Shown here piece by piece: positions 9,399 to 17,956 of a stretch of DNA of 64,000 nt; position 1 is the first letter of the stretch; every line of letters starts with the position of its first letter. Source of the stretch: Bradyrhizobium huanghuaihaiense (GTDB taxonomy: Bacteria; Pseudomonadota; Alphaproteobacteria; Rhizobiales; Xanthobacteraceae); assembly GCF_007830635.1 (NCBI RefSeq), contig NZ_VLLA01000001.1, forward strand, positions 405,868-469,867, in the 5' to 3' direction. The notes under the pieces are model-generated. The model was not told the DNA's origin. It was given only the letters and a program-made list of their open reading frames with translations, and did no database searches. Made by a program: the position numbers and the translations under genes.

Positions 9399-10157
9399 TT
9401 ACTTTGGTTTAGTTGCGCCGGGCAGTTGCAAAGGCGACCCCGCGGCGGGCTTGCCGCCTTGCCCGCCCTGGGCACCCGGGCCGCAATCATTGCTGCCGCC
9501 CTGCGGCAGCAGGGCCTGCACCCTGCCGCTATCCGACTCCACCCGCGAGACGCCCGTGGTCATGTCGACCATCAGACGGTCGCCGCGCAGCACGTTCTTG
9601 CACTGCGTCAGGACCACCTGGCCGCCGCTGCCACCGAGCATGGTGATGAGGTTGGTCTTGGTGTCGAACACGGCGGTCTCGCCGGTCACCACCTGATCCT
9701 TCTGGGTGACCACCACATTGCCGCGCGCCTCGAGCCGCTTGATCGACGAGGCGCCGCCGGGCCCCGGTGTTGCCGACTGCATCGGCGCGCCGGTGCTGCT
9801 GCTCTTGGCTCCCTTCGCCGCCGGCTGCGCCGTCGCCGGCTTGTCACCACCCGACTCGTAGAACACCACCAGCGTCTTCGAGGTCATGGTGGTGTCACCC
9901 TGCACGACCTTCACATTGCCGGCGAAGGTCGCCTCCTTCTTCTTGTCGCGCATCTCGAGCGAGGCGGCCTCGATCTGGATCGGCTGATCGCGGTTCTGCG
10001 AGAAGCCCTGCATGGCGTTCGGCACGCCCTGCATCGTGCTCTGCGCGATGGCCGCACCGCCAGCGACCAGCGCGACGCCGACGGCCAGCGCGGCCGCACC
10101 GATGATGGCGCGACGCTTGTCCTCGTTGCGCGAAAAAATCCTGATCATGAAAATCAC
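9399..10157 (-). CDS. lptA: LPS transport periplasmic protein LptA (OstA-like)
   Basis: 252 residues. An N-terminal hydrophobic export segment (AIIGAAALAVGVALVAGGAAIA) precedes the OstA/LptA jellyroll (about 55-215, with IQIEAASLEMRDKKKEATFAGNVKV). This family forms the periplasmic bridge that carries LPS from LptC to LptD. An Ala/Ser/Gly insert around 105-135 and a Gly/Pro-rich tail are typical of rhizobial members. The GTG at 10157 overlaps the lptC stop by four bases (GTGA), suggesting translational coupling; the ATG at 10148 three codons later is an equally possible start. Confidence 0.92.
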   Translation of the reverse strand: MIFMIRIFSRNEDKRRAIIGAAALAVGVALVAGGAAIAQSTMQGVPNAMQGFSQNRDQPIQIEAASLEMRDKKKEATFAGNVKVVQGDTTMTSKTLVVFYESGGDKPATAQPAAKGAKSSSTGAPMQSATPGPGGASSIKRLEARGNVVVTQKDQVVTGETAVFDTKTNLITMLGGSGGQVVLTQCKNVLRGDRLMVDMTTGVSRVESDSGRVQALLPQGGSNDCGPGAQGGQGGKPAAGSPLQLPGATKPK

Positions 10158-10876
10158 TTTGAATTGGCAGACTTGTTCTTTGACTTGGCCGGCGGCGGCG
10201 CGGGCTCGGCCGGCGCAGGCTGCGCGGCGGCACCGTCGTCGAGCTTGTCCAGATGCATCACCACATTGCCTTCGAAGCGGATGACGTCGCCGCCCTCCGT
10301 GATTCGCAGGCGATCCGCGGTCAGCGTGCCGTTGGTCAGCTTGACGTCGACACGCTCGTCCGAGGAGACGGTGCCCTTGCCCATGTCGACGAAAGCCGAG
10401 TTCAGCCGCGCCTCATAACCGGTCGAGGTGCGCAGGAAGATGTCCTTGTGCAGGTCGAGCTGCTGCTGCTTGTTGTCGAAGCGGCCGGTGCGCGCATCGA
10501 GGAACAGGGTGGATTGATCCTCCATCAGCACCTTCGCGCGCAGATCGGCGAGATCGACATGATCAGGGTCGGTGATGTCCTGCGTTGCCGTCTTGGCCCA
10601 GAGCTCGTAGGGCCGGCGGTCCGGCGTGAAGCCGGACATATGCGGCGATTCCATCGTGATCTTGGTGCCCGTCACCACGAGGTTTCCGGAGTCGAGCTTG
10701 AGAGGGATCGTGAAGGGATTGAGGAAGGTCGAGACGGCGACGATCGCGGCGATGGACGCGATCACCGTCACCGGGACCGCGACGCGCAGAATCCGCACCA
10801 GGCGGCTGTGGCGCGCCGCTCTGGCAAACTTCGCCGCAAGCGCGGCGTCGTAGGTGGGATTCTGGGCCGAATTCAC
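10154..10876 (-). CDS. lptC: LPS export system protein LptC
   Basis: About 240 residues. One transmembrane anchor (RVAVPVTVIASIAAIVAVSTF) follows a short basic N-terminus. The LptC/OstA periplasmic fold follows, with repeated beta-strand phrases such as GNLVVTGTKITMESPHMSGF. The C-terminus is rich in Ala, Pro and Lys. It docks LptA to the LptB2FG pump. The GTG at 10876 is preferred because GGAG precedes it by five bases; an ATG 16 codons upstream (10924) has a weaker ribosome site, and longer extensions run into a family A repeat. It is the first gene of lptC-lptA-lptB. Confidence 0.9.
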   Translation of the reverse strand: MNSAQNPTYDAALAAKFARAARHSRLVRILRVAVPVTVIASIAAIVAVSTFLNPFTIPLKLDSGNLVVTGTKITMESPHMSGFTPDRRPYELWAKTATQDITDPDHVDLADLRAKVLMEDQSTLFLDARTGRFDNKQQQLDLHKDIFLRTSTGYEARLNSAFVDMGKGTVSSDERVDVKLTNGTLTADRLRITEGGDVIRFEGNVVMHLDKLDDGAAAQPAPAEPAPPPAKSKNKSANSK

Positions 10877-10993
10877 CGCTGCTCCAGAGGGTCGCTCGCC
10901 TTGTCCGGTTGAAGGCCGCGCCATTGTACCCGGCGGCGACCGAATGTGCAGCCCGCGAGAGGCCGCAGGAAAGTGTCCGAAACGGGGCGGTCG

Positions 10994-11116
10994 TCTCTCC
11001 CTCTCCCGCTTGCGGGAGAGGGCTGGGGAGAGGGTGTCACCGCAATGGGACACTCCCCTAGAGGAGAAAACCCTCACCCGCGCCTTCGGCGCGACCTCTC
11101 CCGCAAGCGGGAGAGG
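10994..11116. repeat. intergenic palindromic repeat, family A
   Basis: Outer arms are CCCTCTCCCGC/GCGGGAGAGG with matching inner hairpins (GCGCCTTCGGCGC). This is the commonest repeat of the window, also at 13.3, 17.1, 25.7, 28.9, 29.45, 38.5, 39.2 and 44.1 kb. It lies between rnd and lptC. Confidence 0.85.
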
Positions 11117-11126
11117 TTAAAGCACG

Positions 11127-11741
11127 CTAGGAATGCGCAAAGATGTCCTCTTCCTCCCAGCCCTGGAGGTCGAGCAGAGCGCGGGTCGGCAGGAAGTCGA
11201 AACAGGCCTTTGCCAGCTGGGTGCGGCCCTCGCGGACCAGCATGGCGTCGAGCCGCTCGCGCAGGGCATGCAGATGCAGCACGTCGGAGGCGGCGTAGGC
11301 GAGCTGCGGCTCGGTCAGGCTGTCGGAACCCCAGTCGCTGGACTGCTGCTGCTTGGAGAGGTCGACATTGAGCACCTCGCGCACGAGGTCTTTCAGGCCG
11401 TGGCGGTCGGTATAGGTGCGGGTCAGGCGGGAGGCAATCTTGGTGCAATAAATCGGCCCGGTCATGACGCCGAAGGTCTGGTACAGCACCGCGACGTCGA
11501 ACCGCGCGAAGTGGAAGATCTTTGTGATGGCGGGATTGGCCAGCAGGGCCTTCAGGTTCGGCGCGTCGATGTGGCCCTTCGGGATCTGCACCACGTCGGC
11601 GCTGCCGTCGCCGGGCGAGAGCTGCACCACACAGAGCCGGTCACGGTGGGGATTGAGCCCCATGGTCTCGGTGTCGATCGCCACCGCTCCGGTGTAACGG
11701 GACAGGTCGGGCAGGTCACCGCGGTGCAGGCGTACGGTCAT
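11127..11741 (-). CDS. rnd: ribonuclease D-like 3'-5' exonuclease
   Basis: 204 residues, only the DEDDy exonuclease domain. Visible catalytic residues are Asp23 and Glu25 (AIDTETMGL), Asp82 (HFARFD), and Tyr149 with Asp153 (YAASD). It should trim 3' ends of tRNA precursors or other structured RNA with two metal ions. The HRDC domains of E. coli RNase D are missing, as in the short alphaproteobacterial forms, so the exact substrate range is uncertain. It stands upstream of lptC on the same strand but is separated from it by a repeat. Confidence 0.9.
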   Translation of the reverse strand: MTVRLHRGDLPDLSRYTGAVAIDTETMGLNPHRDRLCVVQLSPGDGSADVVQIPKGHIDAPNLKALLANPAITKIFHFARFDVAVLYQTFGVMTGPIYCTKIASRLTRTYTDRHGLKDLVREVLNVDLSKQQQSSDWGSDSLTEPQLAYAASDVLHLHALRERLDAMLVREGRTQLAKACFDFLPTRALLDLQGWEEEDIFAHS

Positions 11742-11842
11742 GGGGTTTCAAAACCTCGGGTCGAATCGGACTTTTGGAACAATAGGCTCATTTCGGATTG
11801 CCCGCGATGTATCCACTCGGGGCAGGCCGCGCAAGCGCCCGT

Positions 11843-13165
11843 TCAGATCGCGGCCAGCATGATGCAGATCATCGCTGCGACCGTGGTGCGGCTGGGGCCG
11901 TCGCGGAAGGCATACAAAATCGGATCATCCGGCATCTCGCGGCGATGCGCCATCATCAGGGCCCGGCCGAACCAGTACAGCAGCAGCGGGGTCATGAGCC
12001 ACAGCATCCAGGGGCGGCTGTAGAGCGGCGTCACCGCGGTTGATGACACATAGAGCGAGAACACGGTCACCGCGTTCATGGCGCTCGCCGCCGCCATCGC
12101 GGCGATGACGTGCAGATCGGTGATCCGGTAGTCGCGGTTGGAGGGATCGGCGAGACCGGCGCCCTCGCGCATGCTGAGCTCGCTGAAGCGCTTGATTAAG
12201 GCGAGCGAGGTGAACACGAACAGCGAGAAGATCAGCAGCCATTCCGACAGCACGACGCCGACACCGACGGCGCCGGCGACGATGCGCAAGCTGTAGAGCC
12301 CGGCGAGCGTGACGACGTCGAACAGCATCTTGCGCTTGAGCACGAGCGAATAGGCGATCGTGGTGGCGAGATAGGCGCCGAGCACGCCGAGGAACAGCGG
12401 CGAGATGAAGAGGGAAGCTGCGACCGCAAACGACCACAGCGCGGGGATCGCGAGCAACGCGGACGAGATCGGCAAATCGCCGGACGCGAGCGCGCGGTGG
12501 CGCTTGGTCGGGTGTTGCCGGTCCGCGGCGAGGTCGAGCAGATCGTTCATCAGATAGGCGCCGGAAGCGCAGGCCGAGAACGCCAGGAACGCGAGCAGCG
12601 CGTAGCCGAGCGTCGTGAAATTCATCTGGTGCGCGGTGATAACGGGCACGAACACCAGCGTGTTCTTGGCGTATTGGTAGACGCGCAGCGCCTTCGCCCA
12701 GGTCTTCAGGCTCGCAGGGCTGCTGTTGCGTGCGTCAATGCGCTCGATCGCGGCACGATCGAACGGCAGGCTGCCCGCGGCCAGATCGGCCGGCGTGACG
12801 ATGCCATCGAAGCCGAGATGCGCGGCGATGCCGGCGGCATGATCGGCGAAGCGTCCCGCGACGAGATAGATCTTCTCGCCGCGCGCCCGCGCCGCCAGCG
12901 CCCGGTTCAGCACGTCGGGATCATAGGGCAGGTGGGCGTAGTCGATCCTGGCCCGCGCCAGGATCACCGTGAGCGCCGCCATGCCCGCCCGTCCGCCGGC
13001 GCCGAAGCGGGCCAGCATCCGGCCGGGGCTGGAGAACAGCGCCTCCATCAGCAGCTCGGACCGCAGCAGGGCGCCTTCGAGATCGATCACGAGCGTCCGC
13101 GCCGCCGCCGGCACTGCCGACGGCTCCGGCGCGCTGGAAACGTACTGCCAGGCAGGCTGCTCCAT
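11843..13165 (-). CDS. HAD-like domain fused to UbiA-family prenyltransferase (decaprenyl-phosphoribose synthase type)
   Basis: 440 residues. Residues about 20-145 resemble the HAD domain that precedes many bacterial UbiA proteins, but motif I is DLEGA (Asp28, Glu30) in place of DxDGT and the motif II Ser/Thr is not evident. Residues about 155-440 are a multi-pass UbiA prenyltransferase with the magnesium-diphosphate motif NDLLDLAADRQHP (207-219) and a second motif in RDYRITDL. HAD-UbiA proteins of this type are related to the enzyme joining polyprenyl phosphate and phosphoribosyl diphosphate. DprE1- and DprE2-like genes 4-6 kb away support that role. A quinone-pathway function is less likely. 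Confidence 0.82.
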   Translation of the reverse strand: MEQPAWQYVSSAPEPSAVPAAARTLVIDLEGALLRSELLMEALFSSPGRMLARFGAGGRAGMAALTVILARARIDYAHLPYDPDVLNRALAARARGEKIYLVAGRFADHAAGIAAHLGFDGIVTPADLAAGSLPFDRAAIERIDARNSSPASLKTWAKALRVYQYAKNTLVFVPVITAHQMNFTTLGYALLAFLAFSACASGAYLMNDLLDLAADRQHPTKRHRALASGDLPISSALLAIPALWSFAVAASLFISPLFLGVLGAYLATTIAYSLVLKRKMLFDVVTLAGLYSLRIVAGAVGVGVVLSEWLLIFSLFVFTSLALIKRFSELSMREGAGLADPSNRDYRITDLHVIAAMAAASAMNAVTVFSLYVSSTAVTPLYSRPWMLWLMTPLLLYWFGRALMMAHRREMPDDPILYAFRDGPSRTTVAAMICIMLAAI

Positions 13166-13310
13166 TCGAAAACGTTCTTACTCGCCGCGGCATGACCGGC
13201 CCGATGGGGCCGGGGAGCAGGGGAAATGGATGGCCGGAACCCTATGCGAACATTCGCTAAAGGCGGCTTAACCGGCCGGATTTCGGCCTACGGCAGCGGT
13301 CTCTCCGTTC

Positions 13311-13458
13311 CCTCCCCCCTTGCGGGGGAGGGTCAGGGAGAGGGGTGCCACACGGGGACGCTTTCCGTCGCGCACCTGCCCTTGGTACATCCTTAACAAT
13401 CTCTGCACCTTTTCCTGGACTACCCCCCTCCCTAGCCCTCCCCCGCAAGGGGGAGGGA
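13311..13458. repeat. intergenic palindromic repeat, family A, within a 402-base non-coding gap
   Basis: Outer arms CCCTCCCCC..GGGGGAGGG occur at both ends. The remaining parts of the gap, 13166-13310 and 13459-13567, hold the divergent promoters of the prenyltransferase and MFS genes; no individual box is clear. Confidence 0.8.
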
Positions 13459-13567
13459 ACGCACCTCCGTCGGAGCGCTCGGCAGGGGCCCGTGAAAATC
13501 GTCCGGGCATACTTATCTGTTGCGAGCTTCCGGCACCGACTGCCCCGCTCCCTGCGAATGGAATGTG

Positions 13568-14839
13568 ATGACTGAACAAACGCTCGCCGCGCCGATCGAC
13601 GACCAACAGGACCGCCAGCGCGGCTTTACGCGCTACCAGGCGCTCCTCATCGCGCTGCTGGCGTTCACGCAGTTCACGATCATCCTCGACTTCATCATCA
13701 TGTCGCCGCTCGGCGCCATCCTGATGCCGGCGCTCAACATCACGGCTGCGCAGTTCGGCATCGCGGTGTCGGCCTACGCCTTCAGCGCGGGACTTTCCGG
13801 CATCCTCGCCGCCGGCTTTGCCGACCGCTTCGACCGCAAGCGCCTCTTGCTGTTCTTCTATGTCGGCTTCACGCTCGGCACCCTGCTCTGCGCCATGGCG
13901 CAGAACTACCATGTGCTGCTGATCGGCCGGATCGTGACCGGATTGTTCGGCGGCGTGATCGGCTCGGTGGTGCTGGCCATCATCACCGATTTGTTCGCGC
14001 TGCATCTGCGCGGCCGCGTGATGGGCTTCGTCCAGACCGCGTTCGCCGCGAGCCAGGTGCTCGGCATTCCCGCCGGGCTGTTTCTCGCCAATCACTGGAG
14101 CTGGCAGGTCTGCTTCGTCGCGATCGTCGGCCTGTCGATCGTCACGATCGCCATCATCGCCTTCGTCATGGAGCCGGTGGACGCGCATTTGCGGCTCAAG
14201 CAGGACAGGAACCCCTTCCATCATCTGATCGCGACGGTCGGGGAGCCGCGCTATACGCTGGCCTTCGCGGTCACGACGCTGCTTGCGACCGGCGGCTACA
14301 TGCTGATGCCGTTCTCCAGCGCCTACACCGTGCACAATCTCGGCATCGACATGCTGCATCTGCCGACGATCTATCTCGTCTCCGGCCTGTTCAGCATCGT
14401 CACGGGGCCGCTGGTCGGCCGTGCCAGCGACGCGTTCGGCAAATATCCGACCTTCGTGTTCGGCTGCGCGATGACCGTCGTCATGGTGCTGATCTACACC
14501 CATCTCGGCCACGTCTCGCTTACGACCGCGATCACGGTGAACGTGCTGATGTTCGTCGGCATCTTCTCGCGCATGATCCCGTCGCAGGCGCTGATGTCGG
14601 CGATCCCCGACGCGAGCCAGCGCGGCTCGTTCAGCGCGGTCAGCGCCTCGCTGCAGCAGCTCTCCGGCGGTCTCGGCTCGGTGCTCGCCGGCGCGATCAT
14701 CGAGCAGGCGCCCGACGGCGCGCTGATCCATTTCGACCGGATCGGCTACGTCGTCGTCATGACGACGATCGTCACGCTGGTTGCGATGTATTTCGTGCAG
14801 AAGGCGGTGGCGGAGCGGACGGGGAAGCGGGTGGTGTGA
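13568..14839 (+). CDS. MFS transporter
   Basis: 423 residues with about twelve hydrophobic membrane segments. It has the MFS loop motif between helices 2 and 3 (GFADRFDRKRLLLFF) and a helix 4-5 motif (GRIVTGLFGGVIGSV). The family moves small solutes or drugs with a proton gradient; this member resembles the arabinose/drug exporter group, but the substrate cannot be assigned. The ATG at 13568 gives a normal MFS N-terminus; the in-frame upstream residues come from the non-coding gap. The alpha/beta hydrolase gene follows after 30 bases and is probably co-transcribed. Confidence 0.88.
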   Translation: MTEQTLAAPIDDQQDRQRGFTRYQALLIALLAFTQFTIILDFIIMSPLGAILMPALNITAAQFGIAVSAYAFSAGLSGILAAGFADRFDRKRLLLFFYVGFTLGTLLCAMAQNYHVLLIGRIVTGLFGGVIGSVVLAIITDLFALHLRGRVMGFVQTAFAASQVLGIPAGLFLANHWSWQVCFVAIVGLSIVTIAIIAFVMEPVDAHLRLKQDRNPFHHLIATVGEPRYTLAFAVTTLLATGGYMLMPFSSAYTVHNLGIDMLHLPTIYLVSGLFSIVTGPLVGRASDAFGKYPTFVFGCAMTVVMVLIYTHLGHVSLTTAITVNVLMFVGIFSRMIPSQALMSAIPDASQRGSFSAVSASLQQLSGGLGSVLAGAIIEQAPDGALIHFDRIGYVVVMTTIVTLVAMYFVQKAVAERTGKRVV

Positions 14840-14869
14840 GGGGAAGCGATCTCGGCAATCATTACAGCC

Positions 14870-15799
14870 ATGCAGTCATCAGCGACGGCAAGCAAGACGC
14901 AGACAATCGCGATCCCGGGACCCCAGGGCCCGCTCGCCGGCACACTGCTCGCGCCAGGACCGCCCGGCGCACCCATCGTTCTTATCATCCCAGGCTCCGG
15001 CCCGACGGATCGCGATGGCAATGGTCCAACGGGGTTAATGGCATCAACCTATCGGTTGCTGGCGGAGGGTCTGGCATCACATGGCATCGCGAGCGTCCGG
15101 ATCGACAAGCGTGGCCTGTTTGGCAGCCATGCCGCGGTCGCCGACCCCAATTGCGTGACGATCGATGACTACGCCGCGGATGTGCGTGCCTGGGTCTCGA
15201 CGATCCGTGGGCTCACAGAGGCGCCCTGCGTTTGGGTGCTGGGGCATAGCGAGGGCGGACTGGTTGCGCTCGTTGCCGCACAGGACGCGCCGGACCTTTG
15301 CGGACTGATCCTGGTTGCGACAGCCGGCCGCCCGCTCGGCGCTGTCCTCCGCGAGCAATTGCAATCAAATCCGGCAAATGCGCCGATATTGGATGAAGCC
15401 TTGTCGGCGATCACTCAACTCGAAGCAGGCCAGCGCGTTGACGTGACCGGAATGCATCCCGCGCTCCTGCCATTGTTCTCACCTGCGGTGCAGGACTTCC
15501 TCATCAATGAATTTTCGTTCGATCCGGCGAGGCTGATCGCGACCTGCCGCCAGCCCGTTCTCATCGTGCAGGGGCGGCGCGACATCCAAATCGGACCCAG
15601 CGACGCCGAGGGGCTATCGCGCGCCAACCCCGCCGCTCGGCTCGCCGTGCTTCCGGACACCAATCATGTGCTGAAGACCGTCGCTTCCGACGATCGAACC
15701 GCGAACATCGCGACGTATTCTGACCCCGGCCTTCCCCTGGCCCCGGGCGTGGTCGACGCGATCGCCACGTTCATCGCGTCCGGCGGCGACCTCCGCTAG
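14870..15799 (+). CDS. alpha/beta hydrolase
   Basis: 309 residues of the alpha/beta-hydrolase fold. The oxyanion region is IIPGSGPTDRDGNGP. The nucleophile elbow GHSEGG places the serine at residue 127. The late acid and histidine are likely in GRRDIQIG and DTNHVLK. It resembles the esterase/acyl-peptidase-like S9 group. No signal peptide is seen, so it is cytoplasmic. It probably shares a transcript with the MFS gene 30 bases upstream; whether they act on the same compound is unknown. Confidence 0.85.
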   Translation: MQSSATASKTQTIAIPGPQGPLAGTLLAPGPPGAPIVLIIPGSGPTDRDGNGPTGLMASTYRLLAEGLASHGIASVRIDKRGLFGSHAAVADPNCVTIDDYAADVRAWVSTIRGLTEAPCVWVLGHSEGGLVALVAAQDAPDLCGLILVATAGRPLGAVLREQLQSNPANAPILDEALSAITQLEAGQRVDVTGMHPALLPLFSPAVQDFLINEFSFDPARLIATCRQPVLIVQGRRDIQIGPSDAEGLSRANPAARLAVLPDTNHVLKTVASDDRTANIATYSDPGLPLAPGVVDAIATFIASGGDLR

Positions 15800-15854
15800 G
15801 AGGGTCAGCGGCTCAACTTCTCTACAAATGAGCGATTTCAACCACTTGGGAGGG

Positions 15855-15941
<87 letters not shown>

Positions 15942-16093
15942 ATGCCGTTTGGGGCACGGAGGCGGTTACTACGGTTCGGTGACGCCGTTGTCAATTCATG
16001 CGTTGCGATGCGGATTGCGCATCGCAAACCGGACCGGTAGAAGCCTGATAATACGCACTCTTCCCGCAAGAATGGACCCCAGGAATAGATCTC

Positions 16094-17059
16094 ATGGCAT
16101 CGAATCTGGAAACTCTCGTCACGGTTTTCGGCGGATCGGGGTTTTTGGGCCGGAATGTCGTCCGCGCGCTGTGCCGGCGGGATTACCGGGTCCGTGTTGC
16201 GGTGCGGCGGCCGGAACTGGCCGGATACCTGCAGCCGTCCGGCAAGGTGGGCCAGGTTCACGTCGTCCAGGCCAATCTGCGCTATCCGGCCTCGGTCGAG
16301 GCGGCGCTGCGTGATTCGGATGTCGTGATCAATCTGGTCGGCATACTTGCCGAAAGCGGCGCGCAGACCTTCGACGCCGTCCAGGCCAAGGGCGCCGAGA
16401 CCGTCGCCAAGGCGGCTGCCGCTGCCGACGCGCAACTGGTGCATGTCTCGGCGATCGGCGCCGACGCCGAATCGCCCTCGCTCTACGCCAAGGCCAAGGC
16501 CGCCGGCGAGGCGGCCGTGCTGGCCGCGGTGCCCTCGGCCACTATTTTCCGCCCCTCCGTGATGTTCGGCCCCGAGGACCAGTTCACCAACCGCTTCGCG
16601 GCGCTGGCCCGGATGTCGCCGGTGCTGCCGCTGATCGGCGGCGACACCCGGATGCAACCGGTCTATGTCGGCGACGTGGCCACCGCGATCGCGGATGCCG
16701 TCGACGGCAAGGCCAAGGCGGGCGCGACCTACGAGCTCGGCGGGCCGGAAGTGCTGACCATGCGCGAGATCATCGAGGCGATCCTCGAGATCACCGCCCG
16801 CAAGCGCATGCTGGTGCCGCTGCCGTTCGGCCTCGCCCGCTTCCAGGCCAACTTCCTGCAATTCGCGCCGGGCGCGTTCAAGCTGACGCCGGACCAGGTC
16901 ACGTTGCTGGAGCGCGACAATATCGTGTCCGATGCGGCGAAGGCGGCCGGGCTGACGCTGGAAGGCCTCGGCATTACAGCCGATTCGCTGGAGGCGATCG
17001 CCCCGCAATATCTCTGGCGCTTCCGCGCGGCCGGTCAGTTCCAGCGCATGAGCGTGTGA
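16094..17059 (+). CDS. complex I NDUFA9 subunit-type NAD(P)-binding protein
   Basis: 321 residues of the atypical SDR fold. The nucleotide motif is VFGGSGFLGRNVV near the N-terminus, followed by the phrases INLVGIL and IFRPSVMFGPEDQF typical of the NDUFA9-like family. Bacterial members lack the usual SDR catalytic tyrosine motif and are thought to support respiratory complex I or quinone/lipid metabolism; the exact job is not established. The gene is monocistronic, with the tRNA-Leu upstream and a family A repeat downstream. Confidence 0.88.
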   Translation: MASNLETLVTVFGGSGFLGRNVVRALCRRDYRVRVAVRRPELAGYLQPSGKVGQVHVVQANLRYPASVEAALRDSDVVINLVGILAESGAQTFDAVQAKGAETVAKAAAAADAQLVHVSAIGADAESPSLYAKAKAAGEAAVLAAVPSATIFRPSVMFGPEDQFTNRFAALARMSPVLPLIGGDTRMQPVYVGDVATAIADAVDGKAKAGATYELGGPEVLTMREIIEAILEITARKRMLVPLPFGLARFQANFLQFAPGAFKLTPDQVTLLERDNIVSDAAKAAGLTLEGLGITADSLEAIAPQYLWRFRAAGQFQRMSV

Positions 17060-17068
17060 GGGCGTTTC

Positions 17069-17187
17069 ACCTCTCCCGCTTGCGGGAGAGGCGATCGCGA
17101 AGCGATCGGGTGAGGGCTTTCTCCTCTTGGGGAGTCTCTTTGTGGAGGCACCCTCTCCCCTACCATCTCCCGCAAGCGGGAGAGGGA
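17069..17187. repeat. intergenic palindromic repeat, family A
   Basis: CTCTCCCGC/GCGGGAGAG arms at both ends with inner GCGATCGCGAAGCGATCG hairpin. It lies between the convergent NDUFA9-type and DprE2-like genes. Confidence 0.85.
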
Positions 17188-17212
17188 GCGCACCGTCAGC
17201 GCGGCAACAGCG

Positions 17213-17953
17213 TCAAAACTTCAGCTTCTTGAACACTGCTTCCGGCAGCGTCTTGATGATCAGCATCACGAGGCGCCATTTGCCGCTGACGTAAATCACG
17301 TCGGTCTTGGTCTCGACGGCACGCAGGATCGCATCGCCGACGACCGGCGCCTCGACGGTGAGCGGGCCGATCAGCTTCATGCCCTCGGTCATTTTGGTGC
17401 GGACGAAGCCGGGCTTCACCGTGACGACGTGGACACCGCCGCGGCTGGCGCGGGCTCGCAAGCCGGAGAGGAAGGCGGAGAAGCCGGCCTTGGCCGAGCC
17501 ATAGACATAGTTGGAGGCGCGGCCGCGATCGCCGGCGACCGACGATACGCCGACGAGCGTACCGCTGCCGCGTCCCAGAAACTTTTCCGCGAACAGGCCG
17601 AGGATCAGCGACGGTCCCTCGTAATTGGACCGCATGATCGTGGTGGCGTGGGCGAGATCGCTCTGCGCACTCTCCTGCGCGCCGAGCAGGCCGACGATCG
17701 AGATGACGACATCGGGCAGCGCCGGAAGACTGCCGACAAAGCCGTCGAACGCGGCGGTGTCGAGCACGTCAAACCTGTAGACACCGACCTCGACGCTGTA
17801 ACGCGTGCGCAGATCGGCGGCGTCAGGCTCCAGCGCGGCGACATCGCGGCCGGCGAGGCCGACATCGTACCCCGCCTTGGCAAAGGCGCGCGCGGCGGCG
17901 CGGCCGATATCGGAGGAGCCACCCAGCACCAAAACGGACTTGCGTGACGTCAC
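17213..17953 (-). CDS. DprE2-like short-chain reductase (decaprenylphospho-2-keto-pentose reductase homologue)
   Basis: 246-residue SDR. The cofactor motif is LGGSSDIGRAAA and the active site is VYGSAKAG, with Ser in GVSSVAGDRGR. Several phrases match mycobacterial DprE2 beyond the general SDR pattern: VGLLG..E, SSxAGxRxRxxNxVYGS, PGxVRTxM, and the hydrophobic tail ending in FKKLKF. DprE2 uses NADH to reduce the 2-keto intermediate made by DprE1, giving polyprenyl-phospho-D-arabinose. It starts three bases after the DprE1-like stop, so the two are one operon. The function is inferred from homology and pairing. Confidence 0.85.
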   Translation of the reverse strand: MTSRKSVLVLGGSSDIGRAAARAFAKAGYDVGLAGRDVAALEPDAADLRTRYSVEVGVYRFDVLDTAAFDGFVGSLPALPDVVISIVGLLGAQESAQSDLAHATTIMRSNYEGPSLILGLFAEKFLGRGSGTLVGVSSVAGDRGRASNYVYGSAKAGFSAFLSGLRARASRGGVHVVTVKPGFVRTKMTEGMKLIGPLTVEAPVVGDAILRAVETKTDVIYVSGKWRLVMLIIKTLPEAVFKKLKF

Positions 17954-17956
17954 GGC

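Noticed and set aside
10994..11116. Repeat families as a CRISPR array or insertion sequence ends
   Set aside because: Copies are scattered singly, palindromic and not separated by uniform spacers; no cas gene, transposase or target-site duplication is visible.
13268..14731. 487-codon open frame opposite the MFS gene
   Set aside because: Shadow frame; charged, repetitive composition, while the plus strand shows a clear MFS protein.
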